Shown: piece by piece, positions 25,271-32,812 of the stretch | How positions within the stretch are numbered: position 1 is the first letter of the stretch | Layout of the letters: the number at the start of each line of letters is the position of its first letter | NCBI RefSeq assembly: GCF_935825525.1 | Contig: NZ_CAKXZT010000134.1 | Span: 39,021 to 71,933, forward strand | DNA: 32,913 bases | Direction of reading: 5' to 3' | From: Mesorhizobium escarrei | GTDB taxonomy: Bacteria > Pseudomonadota > Alphaproteobacteria > Rhizobiales > Rhizobiaceae | Position numbers and translations under genes: made by a program | Notes under the pieces: generated by a model | Seen by the model: the letters and a program-made list of their open reading frames with translations, nothing else | The model's database searches: none | Told to the model about the DNA's origin: nothing

Positions 25271-25350
25271 TCGATTTGAAATGCAGCGCGGGAAGGAGGT
25301 GCACCGCATTCAGCGACGGCATCGCATCTGGGAGGAGTAGATGGCCGACA
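25236..25350 (-). ncRNA. Alpha-r14-like small RNA with anti-Shine-Dalgarno loops
   Basis: A transcript of about 115 bases is predicted on the minus strand. It folds into three hairpins, and each loop shows a pyrimidine anti-SD motif: ACTCCTCCC in the first (about 25327-25345), ACCTCCTTCC in the second (about 25280-25309), and ACCTCCTCCC in the third. The third hairpin is a perfect 10-bp stem (25241-25250 with 25261-25270) followed on the minus strand by five T, so it is the terminator. This structure fits the alpha-r14 (CuckooRNA/CcsR-type) family of rhizobia, whose CCUCCUCCC loops can pair with ribosome sites. No target is known. Confidence 0.8.
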
Positions 25351-25356
25351 ACAGGA

Positions 25357-25384
25357 TCATATCGATCGCCGCAGATATTGCAAT
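25357..25384 (-). promoter_or_regulatory. Candidate promoter of the small RNA
   Basis: Read on the minus strand, TTGCAA (25384-25379) and TATGAT (25362-25357) are separated by 16 bases. Transcription should start near 25350, which gives an RNA of about 115 bases up to the terminator, close to the size known for alpha-r14 RNAs. Confidence 0.6.
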
Positions 25385-25996
25385 GCACAAATTTCATATC
25401 GCAGGTGCGAAAGCGTTACCTGAGTGTAAGCATCGACATTGTCTCGAAAGATCCACCCACCAAATCGTTGCAATAGCTGGCGGCTTTAGACATTAATGGT
25501 GCTGGTCATTTTGGCCCTCCTTTGCGTTGTTGCAAGGAGGGCAGAATACTATGCTGGGCGAGCGAGGCCGTTCTTATCGAAAGTCCCGTGGCTTAGGCAG
25601 CTTAATCGGCATAGTCGCCGGCTCGGGATAAGATCCCTACGAGCATATCGACAGCATCAAGGTGAAGACCGGCGATTTCCGATAGAAGCTGCAGCGGATA
25701 TACCGTCATCATGTGGTAGTCTGGCCCGCATGACGACGCTTTATCTCAATTGGCGCGGAAGACGGTGAATCCCACAAAGCCGAATAAAACGCATCCGCCG
25801 AAATGGATCGAGCCTCAGCTGACGCGCCTGGTCGCCGGCGGCAATGCGCCTCAAGTCGGTCAGTAGTCGCTCTGCTGTCGTTGCCCAAAAGCTGCTACTG
25901 TCGGAAACTATGGCGCGCTTGGGCTGGCACTGGATCCTGCAACCGCCACCATCTTCGCTTTTGCGGCGGTGCGCGATGACGCTCGTCCCCCAATCC
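25385..25996. other. 612-bp stretch without a confident gene
   Basis: Short frames on both strands have no recognisable domain or ribosome site. An imperfect hairpin is present at 25514-25542 and is listed separately. The right end runs into a helicase/exonuclease fragment. Confidence 0.4.
25514..25542. repeat. Imperfect inverted repeat
   Basis: GCCCTCCTTTGC (25514-25525) can pair with GCAAGGAGGGC (25532-25542), giving an 11-bp stem with one bulged T and a loop of six bases. No T-run follows on either strand, so it is not a typical terminator. One arm contains AAGGAGG, the other its complement. Confidence 0.5.
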
Positions 25997-26125
25997 TCGC
26001 AAAGAAACGCGATCGATGCGGCCCTTGACCGTCTGGGAGCAGAGGCAGCCGCGGCCGAGCATCTGCTCGGCCACAACATCATTCGACATGACTTGCCTCA
26101 TCTGGTCCCATTGCGGCCTGGATTG
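25997..26125 (+). pseudogene. Fragment of a DnaQ-like exonuclease/helicase gene
   Basis: About 40 residues, from RNAIDAALDRLGAEAAAAEH to GHNIIRHDLPHLVPLRPGL, contain an Exo II-like motif (GHNxxxxDLPxL). The pattern matches the exonuclease part attached to some RecQ-type helicases. The remaining kilobases of such a gene are absent on both sides. The reading is tentative because the stretch is short. Confidence 0.4.
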
Positions 26126-26309
26126 GCGAATATTTTTCGATCGCTACGCCGTCGGCCCCTATGAGAGCGAGCGAGAGGCCATCGAAATCCTGCAAGGTTG
26201 TGACGGCGAGCCGGACCTTTGCCGCGGGTTGGTAGGAGGGATCGCATTAGGGAACCAGCCTCGGCAAGAACACGTTTCTGTCGTCGAACTTAACAAAAGG
26301 ATTCGCGCG

Positions 26310-26441
26310 ATGTTGAAAGACTTATCTCGCGAGGAAGAGAAACGCGGAACCGGAAGGGTCCTCATGTGGGGCGCCGTGATCGCCGCTTTGCTTTTTGTTG
26401 CGCTGATGGCCGTGTTCGTCTTCGGGCCGTTCTGGTCTTAG
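26310..26441 (+). CDS. Small single-pass membrane protein, 43 residues
   Basis: The ATG at 26310 follows AAAAGGA at a good distance. The product begins MLKDLSREEEKRGTGRVLMW and has one hydrophobic segment (about residues 17-40) ending VFGPFWS. The frame is open upstream to an ATG at 26088, which would add 74 residues containing LDWRIFFDRYAVGPYESERE, a segment resembling small rhizobial proteins of unknown function. Whether there is one protein of 117 residues or a small one of 43 cannot be decided here. Confidence 0.5.
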   Translation: MLKDLSREEEKRGTGRVLMWGAVIAALLFVALMAVFVFGPFWS

Positions 26442-26926
26442 CCACCATGGACGAATGAAGCCCGCGCCCCACGGGGGGTAAGGACAGGCATCGCGAAACG
26501 GATGTGGAGAGAACGCCGCAATGCAGCAACCGGACAACAACCCGCCGCACATCGTGCCGATGCGGAGGTGCGCATGAGCGCGGCCTACTGAAGCCGCGCG
26601 AGCCGGTCGATGGGTGCGTTAGCTTCGGCCAAACTAGCCAGCGCTTGCTCGACTTTTTGAGCCGAGGCGTCAGTGCGCTTGATGTGCCGGATCATTTGTT
26701 GCCTCAGCCGCGCGAGCCTTGCGGCGCGATATACGTCGCCGTATCTCGCAGTTTCAAGGTGGAGGGTCGCGAGCCTCATGGGCGACGATTCCGATTATCT
26801 GGCAATAGAATTCGCGAATCCGCCTTTCGTTCCGATGTCCGACCTTGCCCTCGCAAAGCGCTGGCCGGAGGGCCGCGACGAAAGAGCCGCATCCCTGCCG
26901 AAAAAGAGATCGCCCGCTGATGCTGC
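26442..26926. other. Stretch with one weak minus-strand frame
   Basis: The minus-strand frame 26779-26585 reads MRLATLHLETARYGDVYRAA and continues as a charged helix for 64 residues. It has no clear ribosome site, and I do not recognise it, so it is listed here rather than as a gene. A plus-strand frame from 26778 (MGDDSDYLAIEFANPPFVPM) competes with it. Confidence 0.35.
26461..26490. repeat. First copy of a dispersed GC-rich repeat
   Basis: GCCCGCGCCCCACGGGGGGT followed by AAGGACAGGC. A related copy lies at 27180-27211, sharing GCCCGCGCCCCA and GGAAGGAC-like sequence. In this copy the second arm of the hairpin is degenerate. Confidence 0.55.
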
Positions 26927-27138
26927 TCAGTCGACCGCGGGGCCAACCAGACGGTAGCGGAAGTGATTGCGGATGTGGTCATTGAAGAAGCGGCCCTTGG
27001 CGAAGGCGCTCGAAATTCGGCGAAGGTCTCCGGCGGCGCGTCCTCAAACTGGTAGCATTTACCGCTGGCCATGAATCACACCGAGAGGACTTTGCGCTCC
27101 GAATCGTATTCCGTTTTGTATATCGAGGTCGACGGCAT
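26927..27138 (-). pseudogene. KTSC-domain protein with nonsense codon and frameshift
   Basis: KTSC domains are about 60-residue modules of unknown role. Read from the ATG at 27138: MPSTSIYKTEYDSERKVLSV, then an in-frame TGA (27078-27076) where a residue is expected, then FMASGKCYQFEDAPPETFAE. Near 27010 the frame slips, and the consensus continues in the next frame as AFAKGRFFNDHIRNHFRYRL to VGPAVD and a stop at 26927. The order and spacing match a whole KTSC protein, so the lesions are real disruptions of one gene. A TGG-to-TGA change would explain the first. Confidence 0.78.
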
Positions 27139-27179
27139 GACGTGACTACTCCAATCAGGGAGAGAGTCCATCTGAAGTT

Positions 27180-27211
27180 GCCCGCGCCCCAGGGAGGGGA
27201 AGGACGCGGGC
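27180..27211. repeat. Second copy of the GC-rich repeat, perfect short hairpin
   Basis: GCCCGCG (27180-27186) pairs with CGCGGGC (27205-27211) around an 18-base loop. Compared with the copy at 26461 the sequence is conserved, but here both arms are intact. No T-run follows on either strand. Confidence 0.55.
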
Positions 27212-27364
27212 AAGGCTTTTCGGCCTGTATTAAGAACTCTCTTTTCTTTCTCTAAGTCCCTATAGGGGGAGAAAGGGTAGGTTATACAATAATTTTTCCA
27301 TTTCAACTCTGATTACGAAAGTTTGTACCTATAGTGCAATACTTAAATATAGGAACGAGTTGGG

Positions 27365-27610
27365 GTGACCCTTCGTATAACAAAACGATGCCAAGACAGA
27401 AACAAGACCCGCGCGATCCTCCGGCTATCCCACCACGACGGCCAATGTCTGGTTTGGGACGGAACAATGCGCCGTAACCGGCCCTACATGCGTGCGCCAA
27501 TCGGCAACCCGGCCCGTGTCCTCCTCAATGTCGAGGACGAACGCATCCAAGTGCGGGCCTGCTGCCCTTTCAGCAACCCCCGCTGCATCAGCCGAACCAC
27601 TATAAGGTGA
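27365..27610 (+). CDS. Uncharacterised small Cys-containing protein, upstream gene of a pair
   Basis: An 81-residue protein from GTG 27365. The C-terminal part ACCPFSNPRCISRTTI recalls the CxNPxCxxPxH segment of HNH-type phage and homing endonucleases, but the histidines of that site are missing, so no activity is claimed. The stop TGA overlaps the GTG of the next gene by four bases (GTGA), which supports the two as a translationally coupled pair. The preceding 120 bases are notably A/T-rich and may hold the promoter. Confidence 0.5.
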   Translation: MTLRITKRCQDRNKTRAILRLSHHDGQCLVWDGTMRRNRPYMRAPIGNPARVLLNVEDERIQVRACCPFSNPRCISRTTIR

Positions 27611-27828
27611 TCATCGAGACAGCATTCAAGTACGACGACGCTCCTCGCCCACTCTGGTCCGATCCGCGCAACACCAGCCCGTTCTACGACCGAGAGCTGG
27701 AAGAGATCGAGGAGAACGTCAAGCTCCTGATCGCCAACGAGATCACGGAAGAGGATCTAGGCATCTTCCCGCCCCAAATCCGGGACGAGATCCTACGCCG
27801 CGCCACAGTGCGTAAGGTTGAGCGCTAA
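27607..27828 (+). CDS. Uncharacterised acidic protein, second gene of the pair
   Basis: A 73-residue protein from GTG 27607, with a start overlapping the upstream stop. It is acidic in the middle (DRELEEIEENVKLLIANEIT) and basic at the end (RRATVRKVER). I do not recognise it. The composition and coupling suggest a real gene of an accessory element. Confidence 0.55.
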   Translation: MIIETAFKYDDAPRPLWSDPRNTSPFYDRELEEIEENVKLLIANEITEEDLGIFPPQIRDEILRRATVRKVER

Positions 27829-28006
27829 CGCGCCTCATCACTGCGAACGTTCGACCGCAAATGTTGGCGCGTCATCTCCCTCGCCGGCTTGGAGAAATTC
27901 GACGACGGCAAAGTGAAGTCGCTCGGCCACGATCCTTTTCTTGGCCAGCTAAATCGTGCCGCTGTCGGAGTCCGAGTTTCTGGTTGTTCAGGCGTGCCTG
28001 TCAAAT

Positions 28007-28396
28007 TTACCAGTTCGGAGTGCCATCAAGCCAGTATGCGCGAAAACAGCCGAATTGGGATGGGAGATCAAACCGCCTTTGGACGTCAAATCCCAACTCA
28101 GAAAGAGTCCACAGCGAGTTGTCCTCTGTCGTATTCGGAACGATGGTATAGCCTTCCTCGACAATCGTCAGTCTCGTTTCCTCGAAGTGCCTTTTGAAGC
28201 CGTTCTCAATTTGGCTTTGCGAATACCGCCGTCCTTGCATGCATTGTTGCCTCAGAATGTCGGAATACAGCCGGGCACTGGCCGTTCTCAGAGCTTCTTC
28301 GGTGATCGGCTTGTAGGGTAGGCTGTCTTCGGGCCAATATTGTCCTGCCGACGCTACCAGCATCGCGGCCATCGGGCCTGCTAAAAACCTCTCCAC
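28007..28396 (-). CDS. Uncharacterised protein with N-terminal signal-like segment
   Basis: A 129-residue protein. GTG at 28396 is preceded by GGAGAGGGACCAAA and begins (M)ERFLAGPMAAMLVASAGQYW, a short hydrophobic segment that may be a signal peptide. The body contains LRQQCMQGRRYSQSQIENGF and KRHFEETRLTIVEEGYTIVP. I do not recognise a family. A much longer frame on this strand (to 28747) runs through the cytochrome gene in the wrong frame and is not used. It is the third gene of a minus-strand cluster with a cytochrome c' and a periplasmic protein. Confidence 0.6.
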   Translation of the reverse strand: MERFLAGPMAAMLVASAGQYWPEDSLPYKPITEEALRTASARLYSDILRQQCMQGRRYSQSQIENGFKRHFEETRLTIVEEGYTIVPNTTEDNSLWTLSELGFDVQRRFDLPSQFGCFRAYWLDGTPNW

Positions 28397-28490
28397 TTTG
28401 GTCCCTCTCCGACCGAGATTGGCCGATTGCCCGCGTTGTCCGCCAGAGGCGCGGGTTTCGCGTAAATGCGCTTTGCGCTGCAACTCTGAG

Positions 28491-28935
28491 TCAATTGTCG
28501 GGCGACCGAAACGTCTCGTGGCAGCCGTTGCAGATCTTCCTGGTCTGTTCGAAAGAAGCCGCGAGCGCGGCTCTATCACCAAGGGGCGCTGTCGCAGCAA
28601 AAGTCTCGGTGGCGTTGTGCAGCTTCTGCATTGCCTCTTGGAATGCCTCGGGCTTTTCCCAAATTGCCGGCAAGGCCTTGCTGTGGTGATCGATGCTGCC
28701 GGGCGGGAATAGGGTTGTGGTTCGGTGGCAATTTTCGTGGAGCGCATCGGCGTGCTGAACTACGGCCGCCGTATCGAACGGCGCCTTTCCCACGAGCATT
28801 TCTCCGATGGCCTTCAGCTCACGGCCCATGTTCTTCATCGCTGTCATTGGCGATGATACCCGTCGCCTCTATGTGCGCCAGCGCAGCACCCGCAATAAGC
28901 ACGGCTGCTGACGTCATGGCCGCGAGCTTGAACAA
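28491..28935 (-). pseudogene. Cytochrome c' (class II c-type), split by a frameshift
   Basis: The C-terminal haem site CNGCHETFRSPDN (CxxCH) and the four-helix body (MKNMGRELKAIGEMLVGKAP to AASFEQTRKI) identify a cytochrome c'. The signal peptide is in a different frame: TTG at 28935 with GGGAGG upstream gives MFKLAAMTSAAVLIAGAALA, then HIEATGIIA. A one-base frame change near 28845 joins them. Without the signal the product from 28847 would stay in the cytoplasm and could not receive haem. Cytochromes c' bind NO and other small ligands. It may be a recent loss or a sequencing error. Confidence 0.8.
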
Positions 28936-28995
28936 TCAAAACCTCCCGTCCACGATGGTGATCTGCCGCTGCGCTAGCGGCAGGTCTTACTTGGA

Positions 28996-29526
28996 CTACT
29001 TCACCGGAATCATCAGGTGCGCGTAGGGCGTGTCGGGGAACATGACATATGGCTGTGTCGGATTCGGCTCGTGGGGATACAAGGCCATCATGTCCGGTGC
29101 GTTCATGACCATCACGTGGGGACCGTCATGCACCCATTCGGCCCCTTCCGGCGGCTTGGTTGCAAAGGGGTCGGTATTGCTGGCCGCATCGCCTCCCTTT
29201 AGCATATAGGCGAAGGCAACCTTTCCTGCTGGCGGCTCCTTCTTGGACATGATCGCGTGCATCCACGCCATCCCGTTCTCATCCGTGCACATTGGGTCGT
29301 CGGTGGGAGTGCCTGGGTCGTCCGGGATGCAAGTGAAACCGTTGGTGCCCTTCCTCAACGTCTTCATCTCCCAATTCACGACGGCAGCGTTTTTGCCGAC
29401 AGCCTCCGGTGCTGCCGAAATCGCATTCTCAATCAGCTGCTCATCGCTCATATCGGCCGCAGGCGTGGCGGATGCCCAAGCAACGGCAATAGCTGCCAAA
29501 AACACACGGCTTGAATGAATGCGCAT
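28996..29526 (-). CDS. Uncharacterised periplasmic protein
   Basis: A 176-residue exported protein. Residues 1-24 form a signal peptide ending ATPAA. The body contains MKTLRKGTNGFTCIPDDPGT, DPMCTDENGMAWMHAIMSKK and the end PDTPYAHLMIPVK, with two Cys that could form a disulfide. The ATG follows AAGGAGGAAGCA. It is the first gene of a minus-strand cluster with the cytochrome c'. I recognise it only as a conserved protein without known function. Confidence 0.8.
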   Translation of the reverse strand: MRIHSSRVFLAAIAVAWASATPAADMSDEQLIENAISAAPEAVGKNAAVVNWEMKTLRKGTNGFTCIPDDPGTPTDDPMCTDENGMAWMHAIMSKKEPPAGKVAFAYMLKGGDAASNTDPFATKPPEGAEWVHDGPHVMVMNAPDMMALYPHEPNPTQPYVMFPDTPYAHLMIPVK

Positions 29527-29896
29527 TGCTTCCTCCTTCCCGAGCGTCAGGTTTGCTGGCGCGTCGCAACTGTCAGCTCCTACTCTTTGAAGTTGGTCGC
29601 TGCCCTAGGATCTAGAACGCGCCGAAGAAGACATTACTCCTAATCGTTCATGCGTGAAACCTAATATAAGTCCAGCGGATTGAAATCGCGGTCTTACGAG
29701 TCCCGTTTCATGCGTGTGAAGTTCGACGATTCTGGAACGACGCCTTGCAGGCCTCGGGCTCGTCATACCGGGGTTCTCTGGGACAGGGTCTGGCACAGCC
29801 GCTAACCCGGCCCGGAAGCCTCCGCAGCAGGCCGATTTGATCGCGGTCACTTTACTGCTAGGCTGCCGATGAACGCGACTACTGATCCGGAGCGTT
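29527..29896. other. Divergent control region, periplasmic gene / SARP-hydrolase
   Basis: These 370 bases lie between two divergent genes and should contain promoters for both. No frame with coding character was found. No confident promoter could be picked by eye. Confidence 0.45.
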
Positions 29897-31486
29897 ATGG
29901 TCGGCCAGTTACAGATCGAGGTTCTGGGGGAACTCAACGTCAGGCGGGACGGGCAGCTTCTGCCGTTGCCCCAATCGAAGAAGACGCGCGCCCTTCTCGG
30001 CTATTTGGCCGTCGTCGGAAGGCCCCAACGGCGCGAGCATCTTTGCAAGTTGTTCTGGGAGGTTCCAGACGACCCGCGGGCCTCCCTACGATGGAGCCTC
30101 TATAAAATCAGACAGATCACAAACACGCACGATGTGGATCGGCTGACTGCTGACCACCATTCTGTTCTCCTCATCCCCCAAGCGATCGACCTGGATTTCA
30201 CGAACGTTGCGTCCCTTCGCCCCGGTGATCTGGACACCCTGGATGTGGAGGTACTGGAGTCGCTCGCGGCAGCATTTCGCGGCGAATTTCTTGAAGGCCT
30301 TCGGCTGCCGCGGTGCCCGACATTCGAGGCATGGCGGCTGTACCATCGGGATTTGGTGCTTCGCTCGCGGATCGAGATCCTGCGCCGATTGGTTAGCAGA
30401 CTCTGGGAATACCCTGAGCGCGCACGCTTTTACGCCCACGCTATCGAGAGCCTGAGAGGGGACGCAGCCAGCATCGATTTAAGATCGGAGGCACCCGATG
30501 CGTCGGTTTCCGGAAGCAGCCGGGATGTGGCTCGCGGGAACGCGTCAGCGACGGCAAATCGTGCCGGGCAGCCGGGATCCGAGCTAGCAGACGCAAGCGC
30601 GGAGCCGAAAGCCGGTCCGACTGTCGGAACCCCGCAGGCGCGATCACAGGCGATCCGTTTTTGCCGAGCTTCTGACCGGGTGCGCGTGGCCTATGCGTTG
30701 TGCGGCCGAGGGCCGGCGATCGTGCGCGCCGCCCATTGGATGTCGCATCTGCAGTACGATTGGGAGAGTCCGGTCTGGCGACACTGGATCGATGCACTTT
30801 CCGAAGAAATGATGCTCATCCGCTATGATGAACGCGGCAATGGCCTGTCAGATTGGGACGTTGCGGATTTCTCGTTCGCAGCAATGGTCACCGACCTGGA
30901 GAGCGTCGTTGATGCGGCCGGGCTTGAGCGGTTCACACTCCTGGGCGTCTCGCAAAGCTGTGCCGTCTCGGTGGCCTATGCTGTACGCCATCCGGAGCGG
31001 CTCTCGGGTCTCATTCTCTATGGCGGTTTCGTGCAGGGCTGGCGAAAGCGTAGTCCTCATGACGTCGCCACGCACGAAGCCATGACGACCCTGATCCGGG
31101 AAGGATGGGGCAATAGCAACCCGGTGTTTCGGCATCTCTTCACGACGATGTTCATACCGGGCGCGAGCCAGGAGCAGATGGGCTGGTTCGATGAGCTTCA
31201 ACGTATTACTGTCTCGCCCGACAATGCGTGCCGCCTGCATGAGGCCTTCGGCGAAATGGATGTCTCCGATCTGCTTTCCCAAGTGGCGGTGCCCACCCTT
31301 GTCCTCCATGCCCGGCGTGATGCCGCTGTTCCGTTCGGGTCTGGCCGCGAGTTCGCAACAGGCATTCCGGGTGCTCGGTTCGTTGATCTCGATAGCGCCA
31401 ACCACATACTTCTGGGCAACGAACCCGCCTTTGAGACATTCATTCGCGAGGTGGGGCGCTTTGTGGCTGAAACGGTCCAGCGATAG
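29897..31486 (+). CDS. SARP-type transcriptional activator fused to an alpha/beta hydrolase
   Basis: A 529-residue chimera. Residues 1-75 form an OmpR/SARP-type winged helix (LQIEVLGELNVRRDGQLLPL, then KKTRALLGYLAV and SLRWSLYKIRQI). Residues about 80-190 are BTAD-like. A low-complexity linker (about 195-250) follows. Residues 255-529 are an alpha/beta hydrolase with nucleophile Ser352 (LLGVSQSCAVS), acid Asp475 (HARRDAAVP) and base His503 (DSANHILL). Activators of this kind control nearby genes, and the hydrolase could sense or consume a ligand. GGAG lies before the ATG. It may control the next gene, another hydrolase 193 bases on. Confidence 0.85.
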   Translation: MVGQLQIEVLGELNVRRDGQLLPLPQSKKTRALLGYLAVVGRPQRREHLCKLFWEVPDDPRASLRWSLYKIRQITNTHDVDRLTADHHSVLLIPQAIDLDFTNVASLRPGDLDTLDVEVLESLAAAFRGEFLEGLRLPRCPTFEAWRLYHRDLVLRSRIEILRRLVSRLWEYPERARFYAHAIESLRGDAASIDLRSEAPDASVSGSSRDVARGNASATANRAGQPGSELADASAEPKAGPTVGTPQARSQAIRFCRASDRVRVAYALCGRGPAIVRAAHWMSHLQYDWESPVWRHWIDALSEEMMLIRYDERGNGLSDWDVADFSFAAMVTDLESVVDAAGLERFTLLGVSQSCAVSVAYAVRHPERLSGLILYGGFVQGWRKRSPHDVATHEAMTTLIREGWGNSNPVFRHLFTTMFIPGASQEQMGWFDELQRITVSPDNACRLHEAFGEMDVSDLLSQVAVPTLVLHARRDAAVPFGSGREFATGIPGARFVDLDSANHILLGNEPAFETFIREVGRFVAETVQR

Positions 31487-31568
31487 CGCTGGCAGGTGCG
31501 CACGGCTTTGACCACCATCGCTTGAACCGTGCAGCGTTTCCACGTTGTCCGCGCATTTTAGACGGCTT

Positions 31569-31587
31569 TTCTTACAGTACTTCTTAC
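31569..31587 (+). promoter_or_regulatory. Direct repeat in the promoter region of the second hydrolase
   Basis: TTCTTAC occurs at 31569-31575 and again at 31581-31587, 12 bases apart, about 95 bases before the next gene. SARP proteins typically bind tandem heptamers spaced about one helical turn apart, so this may be the site of the upstream activator. The link is inference. Confidence 0.35.
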
Positions 31588-31679
31588 GCAGCCGGCCGAT
31601 CATGTCTCTGCAGCGGCCGCGATACGGTGGCCGCAGCGGATTTCTAAAACAGTAACCACACGTAGCAGGAGGCATGACC

Positions 31680-32507
31680 ATGCAGGTGCACAATGTGACT
31701 GGCGGTGCAGGATCGCGATTGCATGTTCGCGAATGGGGCAAAGACGACGCTCCACCGATCCTGTTCATTCACGGCTGGTCGCAAAATCACCTGTGCTGGA
31801 GAAGCCAGTACGAAAGCCCGCTCGCGGATGAATTCCGCCTCGTGACGCTCGACTTGCGCGGCCATGGCATGTCGGACGCGCCGCTGCAAGCTGAGCAGTA
31901 CAGCGATGGCGACAAATGGGCCGACGATGTCGCCGCGATCATCGACCAGCTTGGACTCGACAGGCCCATTATCGTCGGCTGGTCCTACGGCGGTTTCGTT
32001 ACATTGGACTATGTCCGCAAGCACGGTCAGAGCAAGATCGCCGGCATCAATTTCGTCGGCGCGGCCGTGGTCTTTGGTGAGGATGCCTTCCCCTATTTCG
32101 GTCCGGCCTTCCTGGAGAACGCGCCCGCTGCGTGCGAGGCGGATCTGCCGACCAACATTGCGGCGATACGCAAGTTCCTACGCGCGTTGGTCGTCAAGCC
32201 GATTTCGGCGGACGACTTCGAAGTGGCGCTGGCCTTCAACATGGTTGTGCACCCGCAGGTGCGCAGCTTCCTGATACAGCGCGAACTCGACTTTACCCCG
32301 ATCCTGGAACGCATCGAGGTTCCCGTCCTTGTCACCCATGGGCGGTCCGACACCGCCGTGCTGCCGGCCATGGCCGACTTGATCAGGGAACACTGCAAGA
32401 CAGCCGAAGCCTCTTGGTATGAGGGCGTCGGCCACGCTTCGTTTCTTGAAGAGCCAGAGCGCTTCAACCGAGAACTCGCCCGGTTCGCGAAGAAAGCGAA
32501 CGGCTGA
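31680..32507 (+). CDS. Alpha/beta-fold hydrolase
   Basis: A 275-residue hydrolase of the haloperoxidase/esterase-like group. The oxyanion-hole motif HGWSQN, the nucleophile in VGWSYGGF (Ser102 from the start used), the acid Asp in HGRSDTAV and the base His in VGHASFLEEPE are all visible. A variable cap lies around residues 140-200. The start is taken at 31680 because AGGAGG lies seven bases upstream; the ATG at 31674 would be only one base from it. The substrate is unknown. The gene follows the SARP-hydrolase fusion in the same direction. Confidence 0.88.
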   Translation: MQVHNVTGGAGSRLHVREWGKDDAPPILFIHGWSQNHLCWRSQYESPLADEFRLVTLDLRGHGMSDAPLQAEQYSDGDKWADDVAAIIDQLGLDRPIIVGWSYGGFVTLDYVRKHGQSKIAGINFVGAAVVFGEDAFPYFGPAFLENAPAACEADLPTNIAAIRKFLRALVVKPISADDFEVALAFNMVVHPQVRSFLIQRELDFTPILERIEVPVLVTHGRSDTAVLPAMADLIREHCKTAEASWYEGVGHASFLEEPERFNRELARFAKKANG

Positions 32508-32554
32508 GCACCATCGGAACCGCAAGCCCGCCCTGGACGGCGACTTCGACGGAA

Positions 32555-32812
32555 GCAAATTTTCCATGCGAACGCTTCAAGCACATATCGCACCCTCAGG
32601 TCCCTGGCGACGGAGCGGACATCGACGGACCTCCCCTTGTAAGCGAATGTGGAGTTGCGTGCGATCAACAACAGGCCAGGCACTTTCGACAAGTCAGTGA
32701 TCAGGTCTTCCGCCAGACCGTCAGCGAAGTACTCCTGCTCGGGATCGCTGCTCATGTTCGTGAATGGCAGAACGGCAATCGAAGGTTTGTCGGTGATGGC
32801 CTTGGATGGAAA
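32555..32812 (-). pseudogene. Fragment of a TolB-like domain protein linked to adenylate cyclases
   Basis: About 75 residues read KAITDKPSIAVLPFTNMSSD, then PEQEYFADGLAEDLITDLSK and ARDLRVRYVLE. This segment is the TolB-like/FlgO-like region that follows the cyclase domain in many rhizobial adenylate cyclase-TPR proteins. An in-frame TGA lies upstream at 32815-32813, and no cyclase domain is seen towards the window edge. Downstream the consensus LEGSVR appears only after a two-base frame change, and the sequence then enters the 3' end of the hydrolase gene. Both ends are therefore missing. Confidence 0.78.

Noticed and set aside
25188..25397. 69-residue minus-strand frame
   Set aside because: It covers the predicted sRNA and its terminator, so translation is unlikely.
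28397..28747. Upstream extension of the 129-residue minus-strand protein
   Set aside because: It crosses the cytochrome c' body in another frame and is Arg/Ser/Pro-rich, so it is a shadow. The GTG at 28396 has its own ribosome site.
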